Shown piece after piece: positions 47,494 to 58,503 of a DNA stretch of 64,000 bases; the first letter of the stretch is position 1, and each line of letters starts with the position of its first letter. Below the pieces are notes generated by a model. That model was not told the origin of the DNA. It did no database searches and saw only the letters and a program-made list of their open reading frames with translations. Origin of the DNA: Gymnopus androsaceus JB14 (Eukaryota; Basidiomycota; Agaricomycetes; Agaricales; Omphalotaceae); NCBI GenBank assembly GCA_009733575.1, contig ML769553.1, positions 1-64,000 on the forward strand, written 5' to 3'. A program made the translations under genes and the position numbers.

Positions 47494-50304
47494 CTACCAT
47501 TCCTCCTCTTCATCTTCATCGATATCATAATCGTCGTCATCACCGTAGTCTTCGTAGTCCATCCCAACATGAAAGTCTTTCGGGCACGGTTCCCTGCTAA
47601 CCCACTTCACAAATGCATGGTTCTCCTCTTGTTCCATTGCCCGGATAGCGCGCTGTGATATGTTCTTCTCCAAACTGTTAACACGATCCTCAATCTCGGA
47701 AAGCCCTAGGTACTCATTAGCTCTCTGCAAGGCCCATAGAGCATCACGGATCCTTTAGAAAGCAAATAAAATTAAATAAGTTCAGAGTTGAATAACAAGG
47801 ATGAAATACTCGCTCGTCAATTCGCCTGTCGACCATCTGCCAGTTCATGACCTTGTCGAAGTTCCATATAACTAATGACTCTTCCTTGCCCTCAGAAAGC
47901 TTAACAAGAGGAGGAGTAGCATTCGTAATATGTAGCTCTGCGTCTTTGAGAGCCTCCGCGATGAGCTTATTTGCGAATTCCATAAACTCCAATGAAATGA
48001 AAACTGGGATAGCTAAATCGTTCGCTGAGGATAGGACGGCGTCAACGGATGAGGCATAGGTGACTCTCTTGGCCGGAATCTCTGGGAGGGCCACCCGTCT
48101 CGGGGAGTAGCTACCATAACCATAGCCATAGGAATTAGTAGATTCCGAGTGAGTATAGATCTTCCAGCTCGTCTTTGCGTGGACTTTTTGACGGTGGTTG
48201 AACTCGTCAATCGCTTCGGTGAAATTTTTCAGGGTGAACTTTTCGTCCCATTCATACCTTCGTTAGTGGCGTGGTTAATCCAGAGCATTCAATGGAATAG
48301 AATAGAGCAAAGACTTGCATGGGGGTATCGTCATATGAAACTTGTCCAATATTATGATAGTCAGGGTCCGCAAAGATATGCTCGGAGATTCTAAGCAGCG
48401 ACTTCAAGTAAATCATAGACTAGAAGCGAAAACAGTGAACAACCGACTCACTTGATCTTCCCTTCATTTTCCATCTCCCAAAGCGCGACGTGTCTCATAA
48501 ATAGCGCAAAACCGGTCAGACAGCTCCGTCCTAGAGGGTTAGAGGTGCCCTGCCCAGAACCGTCTAGCATTGCATGCGAAAACATGAGTGTTCCATCCTT
48601 CCCCCGTCCGCGAATTTTCGGCCATTGACCATTGTTCACATAACGAGAAAAGAGCTCTCGAGTCCATTCGCGGGAAGTTTTAGCGATCTGATCGAGGGCA
48701 AGTGGCGGACTGCAAAGTTTCTCGCCATCCAGTGCTAGCTTGTTCAGGTCATGTTTGGAGTCTGTAGATTGGAAAGGCGATAGGAAGCTCGTATAGAGAG
48801 GAATGATTCGCATTCCGTATCCACGTTTGGCATACTTGAAGACACTAGAACGATTTGGAGTGAGTTTATAATATGATGAATGGAATTGGAGACGTACCGC
48901 TTGTCTCGTGTTGCTTTCCTTTCTCCGAGGTAGTGTCCATCAATGAGGTCCATCGTGAAAACACTGGTTCCAGCTACATGCATCGTGAGTATGAGTGTTG
49001 AAAACCGGATGAAGAATAAAGGTACTCTCTAAAGCTCGTACAAACCGAGGTAACATCCACACCTCTTTCCCATCCCAACCAACTGCACAAACATCTAGAT
49101 CAAAATTAAGCAGAACCTCCCTCGGATTCTGAACCAACTTCAGCACTATCTGAACTCGACGCCTTGGCCATTCCGAGTACAGAGTGATGGTCTGGGAGTT
49201 GTGCACCACTAGGAATGGGGCATCCGCAGATCCTAGATTGCTTCTGTACACCTCGGCGATGTGACGAATCTTTGCATTTGCCTGATGCACGTCGAGTCCA
49301 TAGATGTAAAAATCTATATCAGATGATATCCATTCAGAGGAACTATTGAGGTGGGAGCGATCAGCAGGCGGAAGAGATACAGTATGTGGGATATCTGGTG
49401 TAAGGAGCGTGCCAAGGATAAGATCTCCCGCGACGAAGACATTGTTCCAGTCAAGACCAGTGAGCAAACCTCCAGTCATACGGTCAAACTGATCCTTGAA
49501 GTCTGTGCAGGACGGCTGAACGAAGGTGGTAGGAAGACGCTTGTCAGCGAGGACAGTGTATCCGGGCAGAGCGTCAATAGGAACTCGTGAAATCTTAAGA
49601 GCATGAACGTGATTTGGAACGGTAGGTGAGTAGACCAGAGAAGAGGTGAATAGAGATTTGGGAAGGTCTCTCATTCGAACTAAACCAACCGACCATGGAC
49701 TCAGGGCAGCTGCAGTCTCTGGGTGGTTTTTGGGCAATGAACGAAGAAATGATTCATTTCGAAGAACCCTTGGATAACATATGGCATCAGATACGGAGAA
49801 TTATAGCATAAAAGCAAACTAACCATTCGTCAATATCGTCTACAAACTCATCCGAGCTGCCCAGCTCGAGACATTTTGTCCTACGATTCTTTCTGGGTCT
49901 GTTCTGATCTGGTTCATAGTGGAAGAAAGACTACGACCAACACGCTTTATCGCATACGGAAGCCCGATCCACGACCAAATACGCGTCTTCAGAAGCTCAG
50001 GGTCACCTTCTGAGCTACTGGCAGTTTCGACGCCTCTCCTGATGACATCCACGTCTTCCTCTACGTTTTCGCCAAAGTATCCTGTAAAGTCAAGGCCGGC
50101 AACATCTAGGCCAAAAGTTTCGCAAGGAAAAGTACTAGAAGAGACTCCATTCCGGATCTTCCAAAGCCGGAGCTGTTTATTCACTGCCTCTATGGCAATC
50201 TGAGTTTGGGAAACTTGGTTGTTCGAGTCTAAAATTAATGCAGGGTCAATTGTCAAAATGGTTCGCGTTTTCACAACGGATTAGATACCTGTGTAAACGG
50301 ACAT
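47494..50304 (-). CDS. conserved basidiomycete protein with nucleotidyltransferase-like motif
   Basis: Minus-strand gene starting at ATG 50304 (MSVYT, first exon 16 nt, donor GTATCT), followed by coding blocks at about 50228-49857, 49735-49012, 48972-48900, 48836-48450, 48110-47815 and 47755-47494. The core reads GLLTGLDWNNVFVAGDLILGTLL ... SSDIDFYIYG, a G-G/S then D-x-D pattern like nucleotidyltransferase folds, followed by ITLYSEWPRRRVQIVLKL and LNFDLDVCAVGWDGKEVWMLPRFVRALE. It then continues with TMDLIDGHYLGERKATRDKR and VFKYAKRGYGMRIIPLY. The C-terminus is very acidic (DYEDYGDDDDYDIDEDEEEEW). I know this family as a conserved hypothetical in Agaricomycetes. The nucleotidyltransferase link is inference from the motif only. 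Confidence 0.7.
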
Positions 50305-50365
50305 ACTATTGAGTATGAGGTTCGAATCAACGAGCAAGTAAGAACGCGTTCAACTTGAAGCCGTG

Positions 50366-50391
50366 TAAGCGCCCAGATTTGGTGGGCGCTT
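50366..50391. promoter_or_regulatory. inverted repeat AAGCGCCCA-gatttgg-TGGGCGCTT
   Basis: Perfect 9-bp arms lie 62-87 bp upstream of the minus-strand start at 50304. Confidence 0.45.
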
Positions 50392-50718
50392 GCCTTCTTG
50401 TTTGGACATTGACCGTGCGTGTTGGCCTCTTCGAATTCTTCCAAGCTTCCGTTCGTCTTCTTACAAGACCCTACAGGAGTTGTGGGTAGAATCGAATAGC
50501 TTCTAATGCTTTCCACTTATATAAACGCCAGCGGCCAGAGTCGAGGCAATGGTAAACGCCCCGTAATTGCACTACCAAGGACTGGCAAGTCACTTAATGC
50601 CACGTCGGGAGGCCTAGAAATGCTTGAGACAAGCCTTTGAAGCGACAGTGAAGCCTGCAATGAATGCTTGAAAACTTCAATAATTCGAATCCACCCAATC
50701 CAAACATCAAACACCACC

Positions 50719-51080
50719 ATGTATTTCAATAGATTTATGTGTTTATCCCTCTTCGCCACCATTGGCATTACAGTCGCCTCACCAACCACTACTTGCAGTG
50801 ACGCATACAACGGAAATACATCCAACAACCGAGGTCCTGGGGTGGTTTACTCTTGCACGAGCGTTACCTTCGTAGGTCTATCTCTCTTTTGTGGATAAAA
50901 TTGTATTTTGATCTCGACTCCGTGAAGGTTCTATTCTCGGATGTTTGCGAAGGGGCCAGCCCGGGTTCCGTTGTGGGCAGGCCTGCCTATTGCTGCTCGG
51001 GGAATCTTATTCCTGCTAGTCCGGGAGAGGTATGGACTTTACCGTGTTTTATTTTATTGCGACTCATGCGATTGTTATAG
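50719..51080 (+). CDS. small secreted cysteine-rich protein
   Basis: Exon 1 is 50719-50871 and exon 2 50928-51080. The N-terminus MYFNRFMCLSLFATIGITVA is a signal peptide with a likely cleavage before SPTTTC. The mature part has spaced Cys (TTTCSDAY, YSCTSV, DVCEGA, AYCCSGN) including a CC pair, somewhat hydrophobin-like but with too few Cys and the wrong spacing for a standard hydrophobin, plus a hydrophobic C-terminal tail. It could be an effector-like secreted protein. The acceptor GTGAAG is weak, so the second exon start is less sure. Confidence 0.5.
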
Positions 51081-51340
51081 CCCGCTGCTGTTGGAGGTTG
51101 TTTCCCATTGTAGATTGGGTGAATGAGAATCTGCGTTGGGGGTGATGCATTGGTTGTGCTTTTTGATGAAGTTTGCGACACTTCAAGCTTCAAGGTCCCG
51201 ATTATTTATTTGTTCATGTCAGGTTGAATGTGTACTGTTGACTGGGCGTATAAATTCAATTTTATTACTGAAAATATGCACAGAGTACTTGTATATATTA
51301 TTCAAGATGCACTTTCGAGGTTAAAAAACCCATACAGAAC

Positions 51341-52354
51341 CTAAATATCACATATTACCCTATCCAGCATCCCGCCTTCATGGACACCTTTCATGCACGA
51401 GTCCCACCAATGATCAACACTATCCTCCACAAATCCCAGCAATAAAGCTGGATCCCAATTGAGCATCTCCTCTGCCAATGGAGTCGCCCCTTCAAGTAGT
51501 CCGACAGATAGATCTATGAGCCATGGTCGCCTCTGGTCTGTGAACGTAACCGTCGCACCACAACATCCACAAAATGCTCGCTCTATACCAGGAGATGAAG
51601 TATACTTCCGCAGCGCCATGAGGGATTGAGAGTCGAAGCAAAGATGCGTAGCGGGAACAAATGCCCATGATTGCAGAGGAACTCCGGTAGCTTTTCGGCA
51701 GGATGTACACAGACAATGGACGGCGTGCCATCTGCCATTTATATGCCAGCTGGATTTAAGTGGTGGGTCGACATCTGTGGACGAAGAGAGGAGATCAAAT
51801 TGAATGGCACTACAGTGGCATCGACCTTTGATTTTAGAGACATTGGGTTTCGTTGGGATATCCGGTACAATGAAATCAGCACCATCATCATCCGCCCATC
51901 CTGCGTATTGAGGCAGACACTGTTCCGTCATATGCCTCAATACCCCCCCATCGCTGGTATCAGCCAAGAAGATATGTTTAAGGATTTTTCCCTCGATGAA
52001 ACCTTCAACCTTGTCCATACATCCAGCTGTAATCGCAACCTCATCCTTGACTGTGGGGGAATTTCTGCTATCCCAAAACATGTGACATCCACATGTTGCG
52101 CAGAAGGAACGGAAGACATTGGGTGAGGATTCATAACGAATGAGGTTTGGCGAATTGATAATGATTGAGCGTATTTCATCAGCCTGAGGAGAGGGAATGG
52201 TCGCGTATTGCATGAGGAGATTTCCACTGATGTGGCGACAAGGCGAACAGTGACAGAAACTGCATTCAAAGGGTAACACAGAGTTTGAGATGCTGAATAT
52301 GAAAGTGTTTTTACCGCATAGACAGGATGCTCTGAGCTCGGACTCGGAGGACAT
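51341..52354 (-). CDS. tandem GFA (CENP-V/Gfa-like) zinc protein
   Basis: This is a single open frame of 337 residues with the ATG at 52354. Two Gfa domains follow each other: residues about 5-130 (CLCGKNTF, CSFCHCSPCRHISGN, FCATCGCHMFW) and about 175-300 (GRCHCSAIQF, CLCTSCRKATGVPLQSWAF, FCGCCGATVTF). The family includes glutathione-dependent formaldehyde-activating enzyme and CENP-V, a zinc-binding beta fold. Both sets of Cys ligands are present. No targeting signal is seen, so it is probably cytosolic. It is divergent from TFIIA across 435 bp. Confidence 0.9.
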   Translation of the reverse strand: MSSESELRASCLCGKNTFIFSISNSVLPFECSFCHCSPCRHISGNLLMQYATIPSPQADEIRSIIINSPNLIRYESSPNVFRSFCATCGCHMFWDSRNSPTVKDEVAITAGCMDKVEGFIEGKILKHIFLADTSDGGVLRHMTEQCLPQYAGWADDDGADFIVPDIPTKPNVSKIKGRCHCSAIQFDLLSSSTDVDPPLKSSWHINGRWHAVHCLCTSCRKATGVPLQSWAFVPATHLCFDSQSLMALRKYTSSPGIERAFCGCCGATVTFTDQRRPWLIDLSVGLLEGATPLAEEMLNWDPALLLGFVEDSVDHWWDSCMKGVHEGGMLDRVICDI

Positions 52355-52614
52355 GATGATGGGTGTACGACGAGAGAAAGTGTCAGCTGATATCCGGGTG
52401 CTTCAACTTATCCGCATCACGATGGAATATCGAGTTGAAGTCCCTCAAATCTAAACTACACAGAGGAGGATGCGCGGAGTCCGATCACTCCCATCTCTCG
52501 CTCGTAACTTCTCCTTCTGGGAGCTCCGGTAGAGCACGAGTTAGCGCTGGTCGAGAAGATTTTGTCTTTTGGCTCTGGGTCTACGGAGTGTCTACGGTTA
52601 ACGCCTCGCGCTTA

Positions 52615-52628
52615 TGTAAGCGCTTACA
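52615..52628. promoter_or_regulatory. perfect palindrome TGTAAGCGCTTACA between GFA gene and TOA1
   Basis: A 14-bp perfect palindrome preceded by a further GCGCTTA (52609 on) lies in the shared divergent promoter, about 160 bp before the TOA1 ATG. Confidence 0.5.
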
Positions 52629-52788
52629 TCTGACTTGCCGAGTTGCCGGCACCTGCGGAGTCATCTGGCTGGCAGGTGAGCACAGGTATTTAAAGGCCCT
52701 CTCTTTCTCCCGACTCCCATCTGCTCGCAGCCAAGTTTCGTCGACGTCGTCGTCGCCGCCGCCGTTTCTTAGCCAGCGTTCAGCAAAA

Positions 52789-54066
52789 ATGTCAAATAAA
52801 ATTGTGGTAAGCTACAACCTTTCTGGAAGTAGCTGCTCTTCAGTATACTTATTATAATGACCTGGAGCCTACAATATATCGTGCGGTAATTGACGATGTC
52901 ATGGCTGCAATTAAGCCCGAATTCGAGGAATATGGAGTTTCAGAAGATGTTCTAGCTCAATTGCAGAACGTGAGTCCAAGTTGACGTTGCTTGAGAAAGC
53001 CACAAAGAAAACTTGTTTTTCCGCTTTTTTCGATGCGCTGAACACCTTTTTTTTCAGAAATGGGAAAGCAAAGTAATTGCCTCTCATGTAGCCGATTTTG
53101 AAGTCGTGAACGTTCCTCCTCCTCAAGCACCACAACATCACCCGTACCCAGCTCATTCGATGCATACTATGATGCCAGGTAATCCCTATGCAGCGGCGCC
53201 GGCGAATCCCTATGCTGCTGCTGCTGCTGCTGCTCCGCCACCCGGCGTAAACGTAAAAGCAGAACCACTAGATGCTCGTTACATGCTTCACAATCCTCCG
53301 ATGGCTTACGCTCTTCCTCACCTTCCTGGTCCGCCGATAAATGGTGCCCGTCCTCCTGCAGCGCCAAATTACGGCGGTCAGACGAGTATACTATCGTTCC
53401 CTCCCGGTCCCCCTCCGGCGCAAGCCCATTCTACGAATGCGAATGGTACAGGTGCGGGTGTTCCTCTTGGTCAGGCCTACGTCCCAACTCGACCTGCTGG
53501 ACCTGCTGTAACTCCAACCTCTGCTACTCCTGCCCCTGTAGCTACTTCCGGAGGTGGAGGCAGCGGAGGTCGTATTCCCCAGCTCGACGGCCCTCCTTCA
53601 GAAGAAGAAGAATCCGATGACGAATCGGCGACACCTCCACCCTTTGCACCTCGATCTAGTCATCCATCCTTACCCCAGCCGCAGGCGTCGGCTGGTAGTA
53701 GTGCTCGCGCATCGACATCAGCGTCAGCCGATTCAGAAGCTATCAATAGCGATCTGGACGACTCGGATACGGGAGACGAGGAGGAAGCTGATGACGGGGC
53801 CGCGGGAGAAAGTGATATTGTATTTTGTACTTATGACAAGGTGCGTAAATCATTCTACCTTCCTTTTTTCTTCGTGCTACATGGGGCTAATTAATCTCCT
53901 TCAGGTGGCCCGCGTCAAGAACAAGTGGAAGTGTATATTGAAGGACGGGATGATCCATGTGAATGGAAGGGACTATTTGTTCTCCAAATGCACTGGGTGC
54001 GTTGTGCTCGATCTCTTATACCCGACGCTTTCTGACTTGAAGTTTTACAGGGAATTCGAATGGTAG
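52789..54066 (+). CDS. TOA1: TFIIA large subunit (TOA1-like)
   Basis: Five exons: 52789-52806, 52868-52969, 53058-53840, 53905-53996 and 54051-54066. The N-terminal helical domain (MSNKIVPTIYRAVIDDVM..EEYGVSEDVLAQLQNKWESKV) forms the four-helix bundle with the small subunit. The middle is a Pro/Ala-rich spacer including a poly-Ala tract at about 53213-53240, then IPQLDGPPSEEEESDDE and an acidic INSDLDDSDT segment. The C-terminus DIVFCTYDKVARVKNKWKCILKDGMIHVNGRDYLFSKCTGEFEW is the beta-barrel domain that contacts TBP and DNA. All expected regions are present and in frame. TFIIA stabilises TBP on promoters of RNA polymerase II genes. Confidence 0.95.
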
Positions 54067-54607
54067 TCTTCATGCGTCATACCCATAGAACTTTCTGAAT
54101 ACATGGTGTTCTGTATTTATCTTCCATCGATGTATCACTTGCTGCTACTGCTGCTCGGCTCTGGTTGCCACCGTCCGTTCGCGACTACCGGCTGTGTCGA
54201 GGGAAAAAAAAGGTCTTCGTGCTCGATTCGCTATACAAAATAAAAGATTCTACACACATAAGTACTGCATTGCGTTATTCATCTTTTTCTTTCTTTTAAG
54301 TGTTACTTACATCGCTCCGCATCATCTTCTGTTTCTGCTACCTGTATCCGTCTCGCTCTCTTTCTATCCTACAGCATTTCATTCCGCAAATCCACATCCA
54401 GTCACATACGTGAGCTCTCCATCATACGCACCATTATCTATCTATCCACATATCTATTGCAGCTACTTTTGTTTCATCCTGGCTATTCCAGTGCTCCGTG
54501 TAACAAAAAAAACATTACAGTAGACTATCGTATCGTATAGATTTGAAGTTGCGCAACAGATCATAAACGAGCTCAAAGACTTTTTCTGATAGCGGAATTG
54601 AAGTGAT
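54067..54607. other. 3' region of TOA1 and intergenic sequence
   Basis: Pyrimidine-rich, no recognised gene. Confidence 0.4.
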
Positions 54608-54698
54608 GGTTCGGTGGTGTAGTGGTTATCACGTCTGTCTCACATACACTGCATACTATGTGCACAGGAGGTCTCCGGTTCGAAACCGGATCGAATCA
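54608..54698 (+). tRNA. tRNA-Val(CAC) with an 18-nt intron
   Basis: The acceptor GGTTCGG pairs with TCGAATC (two G:T). The D arm is GTGTAGTGGTTATCAC, the anticodon stem TCTGT/ACAGG with loop CT-CAC-A, and the intron 54645-54662 sits in the canonical place after position 37. The T arm is TCCGG-TTCGAAA-CCGGA. Long T runs from 54730 could end Pol III transcription. Confidence 0.92.
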
Positions 54699-54728
54699 TA
54701 CCGGTCAGAACATCTCTGTTCGAGATCA

Positions 54729-54752
54729 TTTGCTTTTTTTTCTGTTTTTTTT
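54729..54752 (+). terminator. Pol III terminator T runs after tRNA-Val
   Basis: Runs of eight or more T start about 35 bp after the tRNA 3' end. Confidence 0.5.
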
Positions 54753-55347
54753 TTGTGTCTAGGGAATAGTGTTTAGTTGGGTTTAAGTCGACTATGGGTA
54801 TCCCTGTGGAATGTACGCTGAAAGTAGATGACTTTCTTATAAAACCTCAGTTCGCTCAGAAAAATATGTGTGAAACCCGAAGCTTCATGGACTGTCGCTG
54901 ACGCGAATAAGTAGCAGTAATAATCTTGATCCGTACGTTGTCGAACTACCGAAAATATAGTTTCGGCTAGCTGAAGCAACCTCTATGAGCTGACGTTATA
55001 AATAAGGATCTCGATAAGGATCTTGCGAAACAACGACAACTCTTGAGGTCTGCTTTAGGCTAGTTTCGGGCTGGTATGATATGTGTTTGTTTGGTACACT
55101 TTGAAAACGGATGGACCGGAATATTGGCCAATAGACAGACACGAGCATCAATCCAAGAACTAAGCGCCTTTACTCAGCGCTTCACTCTCAGTCTGACCTC
55201 CATCCTGCTTCCATCTTCCGAACTTGTTCTCTTCAATTTTCGCTAGTAGAGCCTTCTCAACGAAAATTCTCGCCACTATCTGCTCCGGGCTCATATACAA
55301 CTCCTTCGTCCATTTCCCGCTATATCGAAAGCATAACACGCAACTAC
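54753..55347. other. intergenic, promoter of the mitochondrial gene
   Basis: It includes TAAGCGCC at 55161-55168 and CAGCGCTT at 55175-55182, an inverted AAGCGC..GCGCTT pair about 165-185 bp before the ATG at 55348. Confidence 0.4.
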
Positions 55348-56175
55348 ATGTACGCGTTCCTCATTCATCCAGCGTTGCCACGCGTACCATGTCGTTTTAT
55401 ATCGACTGCGACATATTCATCTGTAGCTTCCTTAGCTCCAACGCTAATGCCACATGCGGTTTTCGGGGCGGGCTCACTTGACTCGGAAACTCTCGTGTCG
55501 TCCTCCAAATCCGGTTCATCGTCATCGCGTATGCTTCATCTCTCCCTTCCTCAGCCTCGCTCTCCTTAGAAATCGAACCAGATCGCACCGCTCCTAGACA
55601 AGAGTCTAATCCTGACGAAAAAACAAAGAAATAAGCTCAAGGAAAAGTTTGCAGAGCTGTTGGCCGAGAGGGAGGACGACAAGATAAAGGTCGCTGGCAC
55701 TGCTTATGCTCGTGTCAATGCCAACGAGCCAGAACCATTCTGGTTCGACACTCGTATAATGGCTCTTTTCGAGCGTCTAGACGCAACCGCGATGACTCTG
55801 AAGAGATCTCAGAGGCTGTCAAACATAATGGTGAGGGAATATGAGAGGATTGAGGTGATGCTGGAGGAGCGGGATTCTTATTTTCAGGCAAGGAAGTGGG
55901 TGGATCGGGATCGGATGATGACGGTGGAGGAGAAAGAAGAGAACGGTCTAACGGCGGAAAAGAAAATATATGGTTTATACAAAGCTCGTCTGGTGGCAAT
56001 GGTTACGAACAAACGGAAAACAAGTTTAGTAAACAGTTTTCTGCCTGATTCTTTGAAACGGTTGCTCATTCGACTCCCCTTCTTCCTCCAACATTGTTCC
56101 TGTCCTGCTCCCCTCCCTGTATCTATATCCATTCCTAACGAAAGAACCCTGGCAAGCCTGGGACGAAGACGATAA
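55348..56175 (+). CDS. putative mitochondrial protein, paralogue of 42117-43735
   Basis: The ATG at 55348 starts MYAFLIHPALPRVPCRFISTAT, an Arg/Ser-rich presequence. The first exon probably ends about 55490 (donor GTGTCG) and continues at 55570 (acceptor CTCCTTAG) in phase 0, but a second donor (GTATGC at 55529) is possible. The main exon holds EPFWFDTRI, NIMVREYERIEVMLEERDS and EKKIYGLYKARL, matching the other copy. It lacks the long Ser/Pro region. The C-terminus after NKRKTS is different and may be an unspliced intron reading to the stop at 56175. Confidence 0.55.
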
Positions 56176-57119
56176 AGAGGATAGCCGCTAGCTTGAGCTC
56201 AAGCTCAGAGGACCAAGATGGACTCAAAAGTACTTGAGATGGCTAGTGGAAAGTTAACGAACGGAATTCATGGAAAAATCCCACTGTGGAGGCCTTTTTA
56301 ACTTCTACGTCACGCGCTGCATTTGCGGTGGAAGGGTAAACTGTCTGCCCCGTAGGAATCAACCATTCTCCTTTGGGTCCTAGAGTCAGTCGAGCGCGCG
56401 AGGCTCCGGTTCGTGTGCCAAGATAAATGTCTGTAACGAATGTTTCATGCTACTTTACACTCTCGAGTACTTATACTTCTATTTCACTTATTTTTAGAAT
56501 GTTTTGGGCGTCGGGAAAACCACTCGAACTAGACTTTTTGTTCTAGCGTTTAAGCGCTATTTTAAAGGTATGGGCGTTAATTGAATACGTTGCATAGATT
56601 CAACGGTTAACCAGTTCCTTTCGCTGGCCGACTCATTATTAGCCCTCAAGATCATGTTATCCTAGACTCTCGCCATCTCTTGGAGGTTTCAAGAAGGTTT
56701 AAAATTCTCAGAGCCAAAGAAAATGTATTGGGATGCGAATCACAAGTTCTACAGGTGTGTACCATGAAGTCCTTTTGCTCGCTTCACGATGATGATTTTC
56801 TTGCACTATTCAGACCAGACGGAACTGCAGCAGTCCCGCAGTTTGCTTAAATCATTGTGAAAATAGCTACTTCGACCAGGAGAATGAATGGATTTTGAAC
56901 GTGATGAACCTCGAGAACATTTAGTAGTTCAATACTGTTCAGTGACATTTATTCTTTTCCGCATAGTGGTATTACGAGACAAGCCTGACAGTGAAGAGCC
57001 ATCGGTAATGCAATGATGGAGGTAAAAACTTATTCGTCGGATCTACATAACTTGCGTTCGCCAAAGTTCGGATATGTACAGTGAGTACCATAAATGGTGG
57101 AGTAGAAGCTGTAGTGACA
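56176..57119. other. intergenic, no recognised gene
   Basis: It contains TAAGCGCT at 56551-56558 and a tiny two-exon open frame (56723-56850), neither with a clear role. Confidence 0.35.
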
Positions 57120-58205
57120 TCAAACAGCTGATGGCGACGGAGGCAACATCACTGAGCCATCCATACTTGGAGAAAGAGGGAGCATCACTCGGCCTTCGTC
57201 TCTGTGTGGCAACTGCTCCTCAAACATTTTATGCCATCCATGCATGGACTGAAGCATTCCCTTCGCACAGAGGATAAGCATCGCCTCCAAAATAATCCAC
57301 CCAATCCAGGCAAACGCTAAGATAGTCGTCTGGACGTCGCAAATGTTATCCCAATGACATCGAAAACTCCAACGTTTCTATAAAGAGTAGAATCAATGAA
57401 CGTCCTGGAATTACTATCACAGAAAAATTGCTCACTAAATCGACAGAGAAACCAATAGCTCCTCCGAGCCACAAGGGCCATAAGAGCATTAAACCAATGA
57501 ACTCTTGCCCGTAAAATTGCAGAAACCTGTTCTTCAGGAAGAAAGTGCACAGCCTAGGGGTAGCCAGTATCAGACTACGAGTTGAAAGAACGTTAACACA
57601 TACATTACAGTACACCAGACCACAGTCAGCAATGTCGTGCAAAGCAACTGTGTGACGGCTGGTTCTTGAGATCATGCACTTTAGGTCAGTGCCATGACAT
57701 TTTCCGGCGTAAGTAAAAACTGCGTACGGTAGTGGACGGAGGAGGCATGAGATCTGACAATGCACAGTATGAAGAGGGTCAAGGAGAATAGGAGCTATAT
57801 ATGCACATTATCTTTGAGTACTCCGTTCTCAAAGGAAAAAAAAATTAGTACGCACCCAAGTCACATATAATCCAGCGCGAATGTGTCCCAATCTGCAGTA
57901 GGTCGCGGCCATGAGATTGATTTCTGTGAGATGAGAGTTAGGCATTCCAGACGCGACCAATCCAGTATCGCAGTAAGATTGAGTTTAAGCAGTGTAGGAT
58001 TTGTGACTGATGAGCTGGTACTTCCAAAGAAGGACAAGAAAGAAAGTGGAATCGCTGTTCTAGTCACCGTAGTAATATATGCTCGGAAAGATGGAGTGGG
58101 AATTGAGACGAGTACACTTACCTGAGTCGCGTAATTGCAATGGTACAGCTTTCCAAGCTGTATCGAATACAAGATATGCATTGATATAAATGGTCAGCTG
58201 AAATT
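57120..58205 (-). CDS. putative multi-pass membrane protein (MARVEL-like), 5' end unresolved
   Basis: Minus-strand exons show hydrophobic segments in a fixed order: LTIYINAYLVFDTAWKAVP (58205-58133), INLMAATYCRLGHIRAGLYVTW (about 57925-57860), ISCLLRPLPYAVFTYAG (about 57760-57690), a segment from about 57552 with FLPEEQVSAILRARVHWFNALMAL, and a final exon AFAWIGWIILEAMLILCAKGML ending in a Pro/Ser-rich tail at 57120. This order of short membrane segments with FAWIGW before the tail resembles basidiomycete four-span MARVEL-type proteins. The first exon and some splice sites are not settled. Confidence 0.45.
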
Positions 58206-58493
58206 TTGTTTCGGAGACCTAGAATTATGTATTAAAAGCTGTGGCCTTGAAACTGAGTATTGACAGAATACTTATTGAATCATTGCGATACTCAAGTCCG
58301 TTTTCATTCACGTTTGACGTAAATACACTAGTGTAAATCTTGACTAGCGTTAAGGTTTGTTGGTTTCCTGCACTGAATTTTCTGTTGATGGTCCAAGGAT
58401 AGTTACAGGAGGGAATATAATTATACAGCTAAGAATGGTAAAGGATATATATGAGCGCAGAGAGAAAGAATATAAGCGTCAAACAAGCTGAAA

Positions 58494-58503
58494 TAAGCGC
58501 TTA
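58494..58503. promoter_or_regulatory. palindrome TAAGCGCTTA beside the LINE 3' end
   Basis: The perfect 10-bp palindrome lies 4 bp from the LINE poly(A) tract, so it may mark the target where the LINE inserted. Confidence 0.35.

Noticed and set aside
48149..48394. Plus-strand frame within the nucleotidyltransferase-like gene
   Set aside because: Overlaps conserved minus-strand exons and has no family.
53167..54066. Long frames antisense or shifted over TOA1
   Set aside because: Shadows of the GC-rich Pro/Ala coding region; the spliced TOA1 model explains the sequence.
56723..56850. Tiny two-exon ORF (MYWDANHKFYR | PDGTAAVPQFA) with good splice sites
   Set aside because: Only 22 residues, no CaaX box as in a pheromone precursor and no family; probably chance or a remnant.
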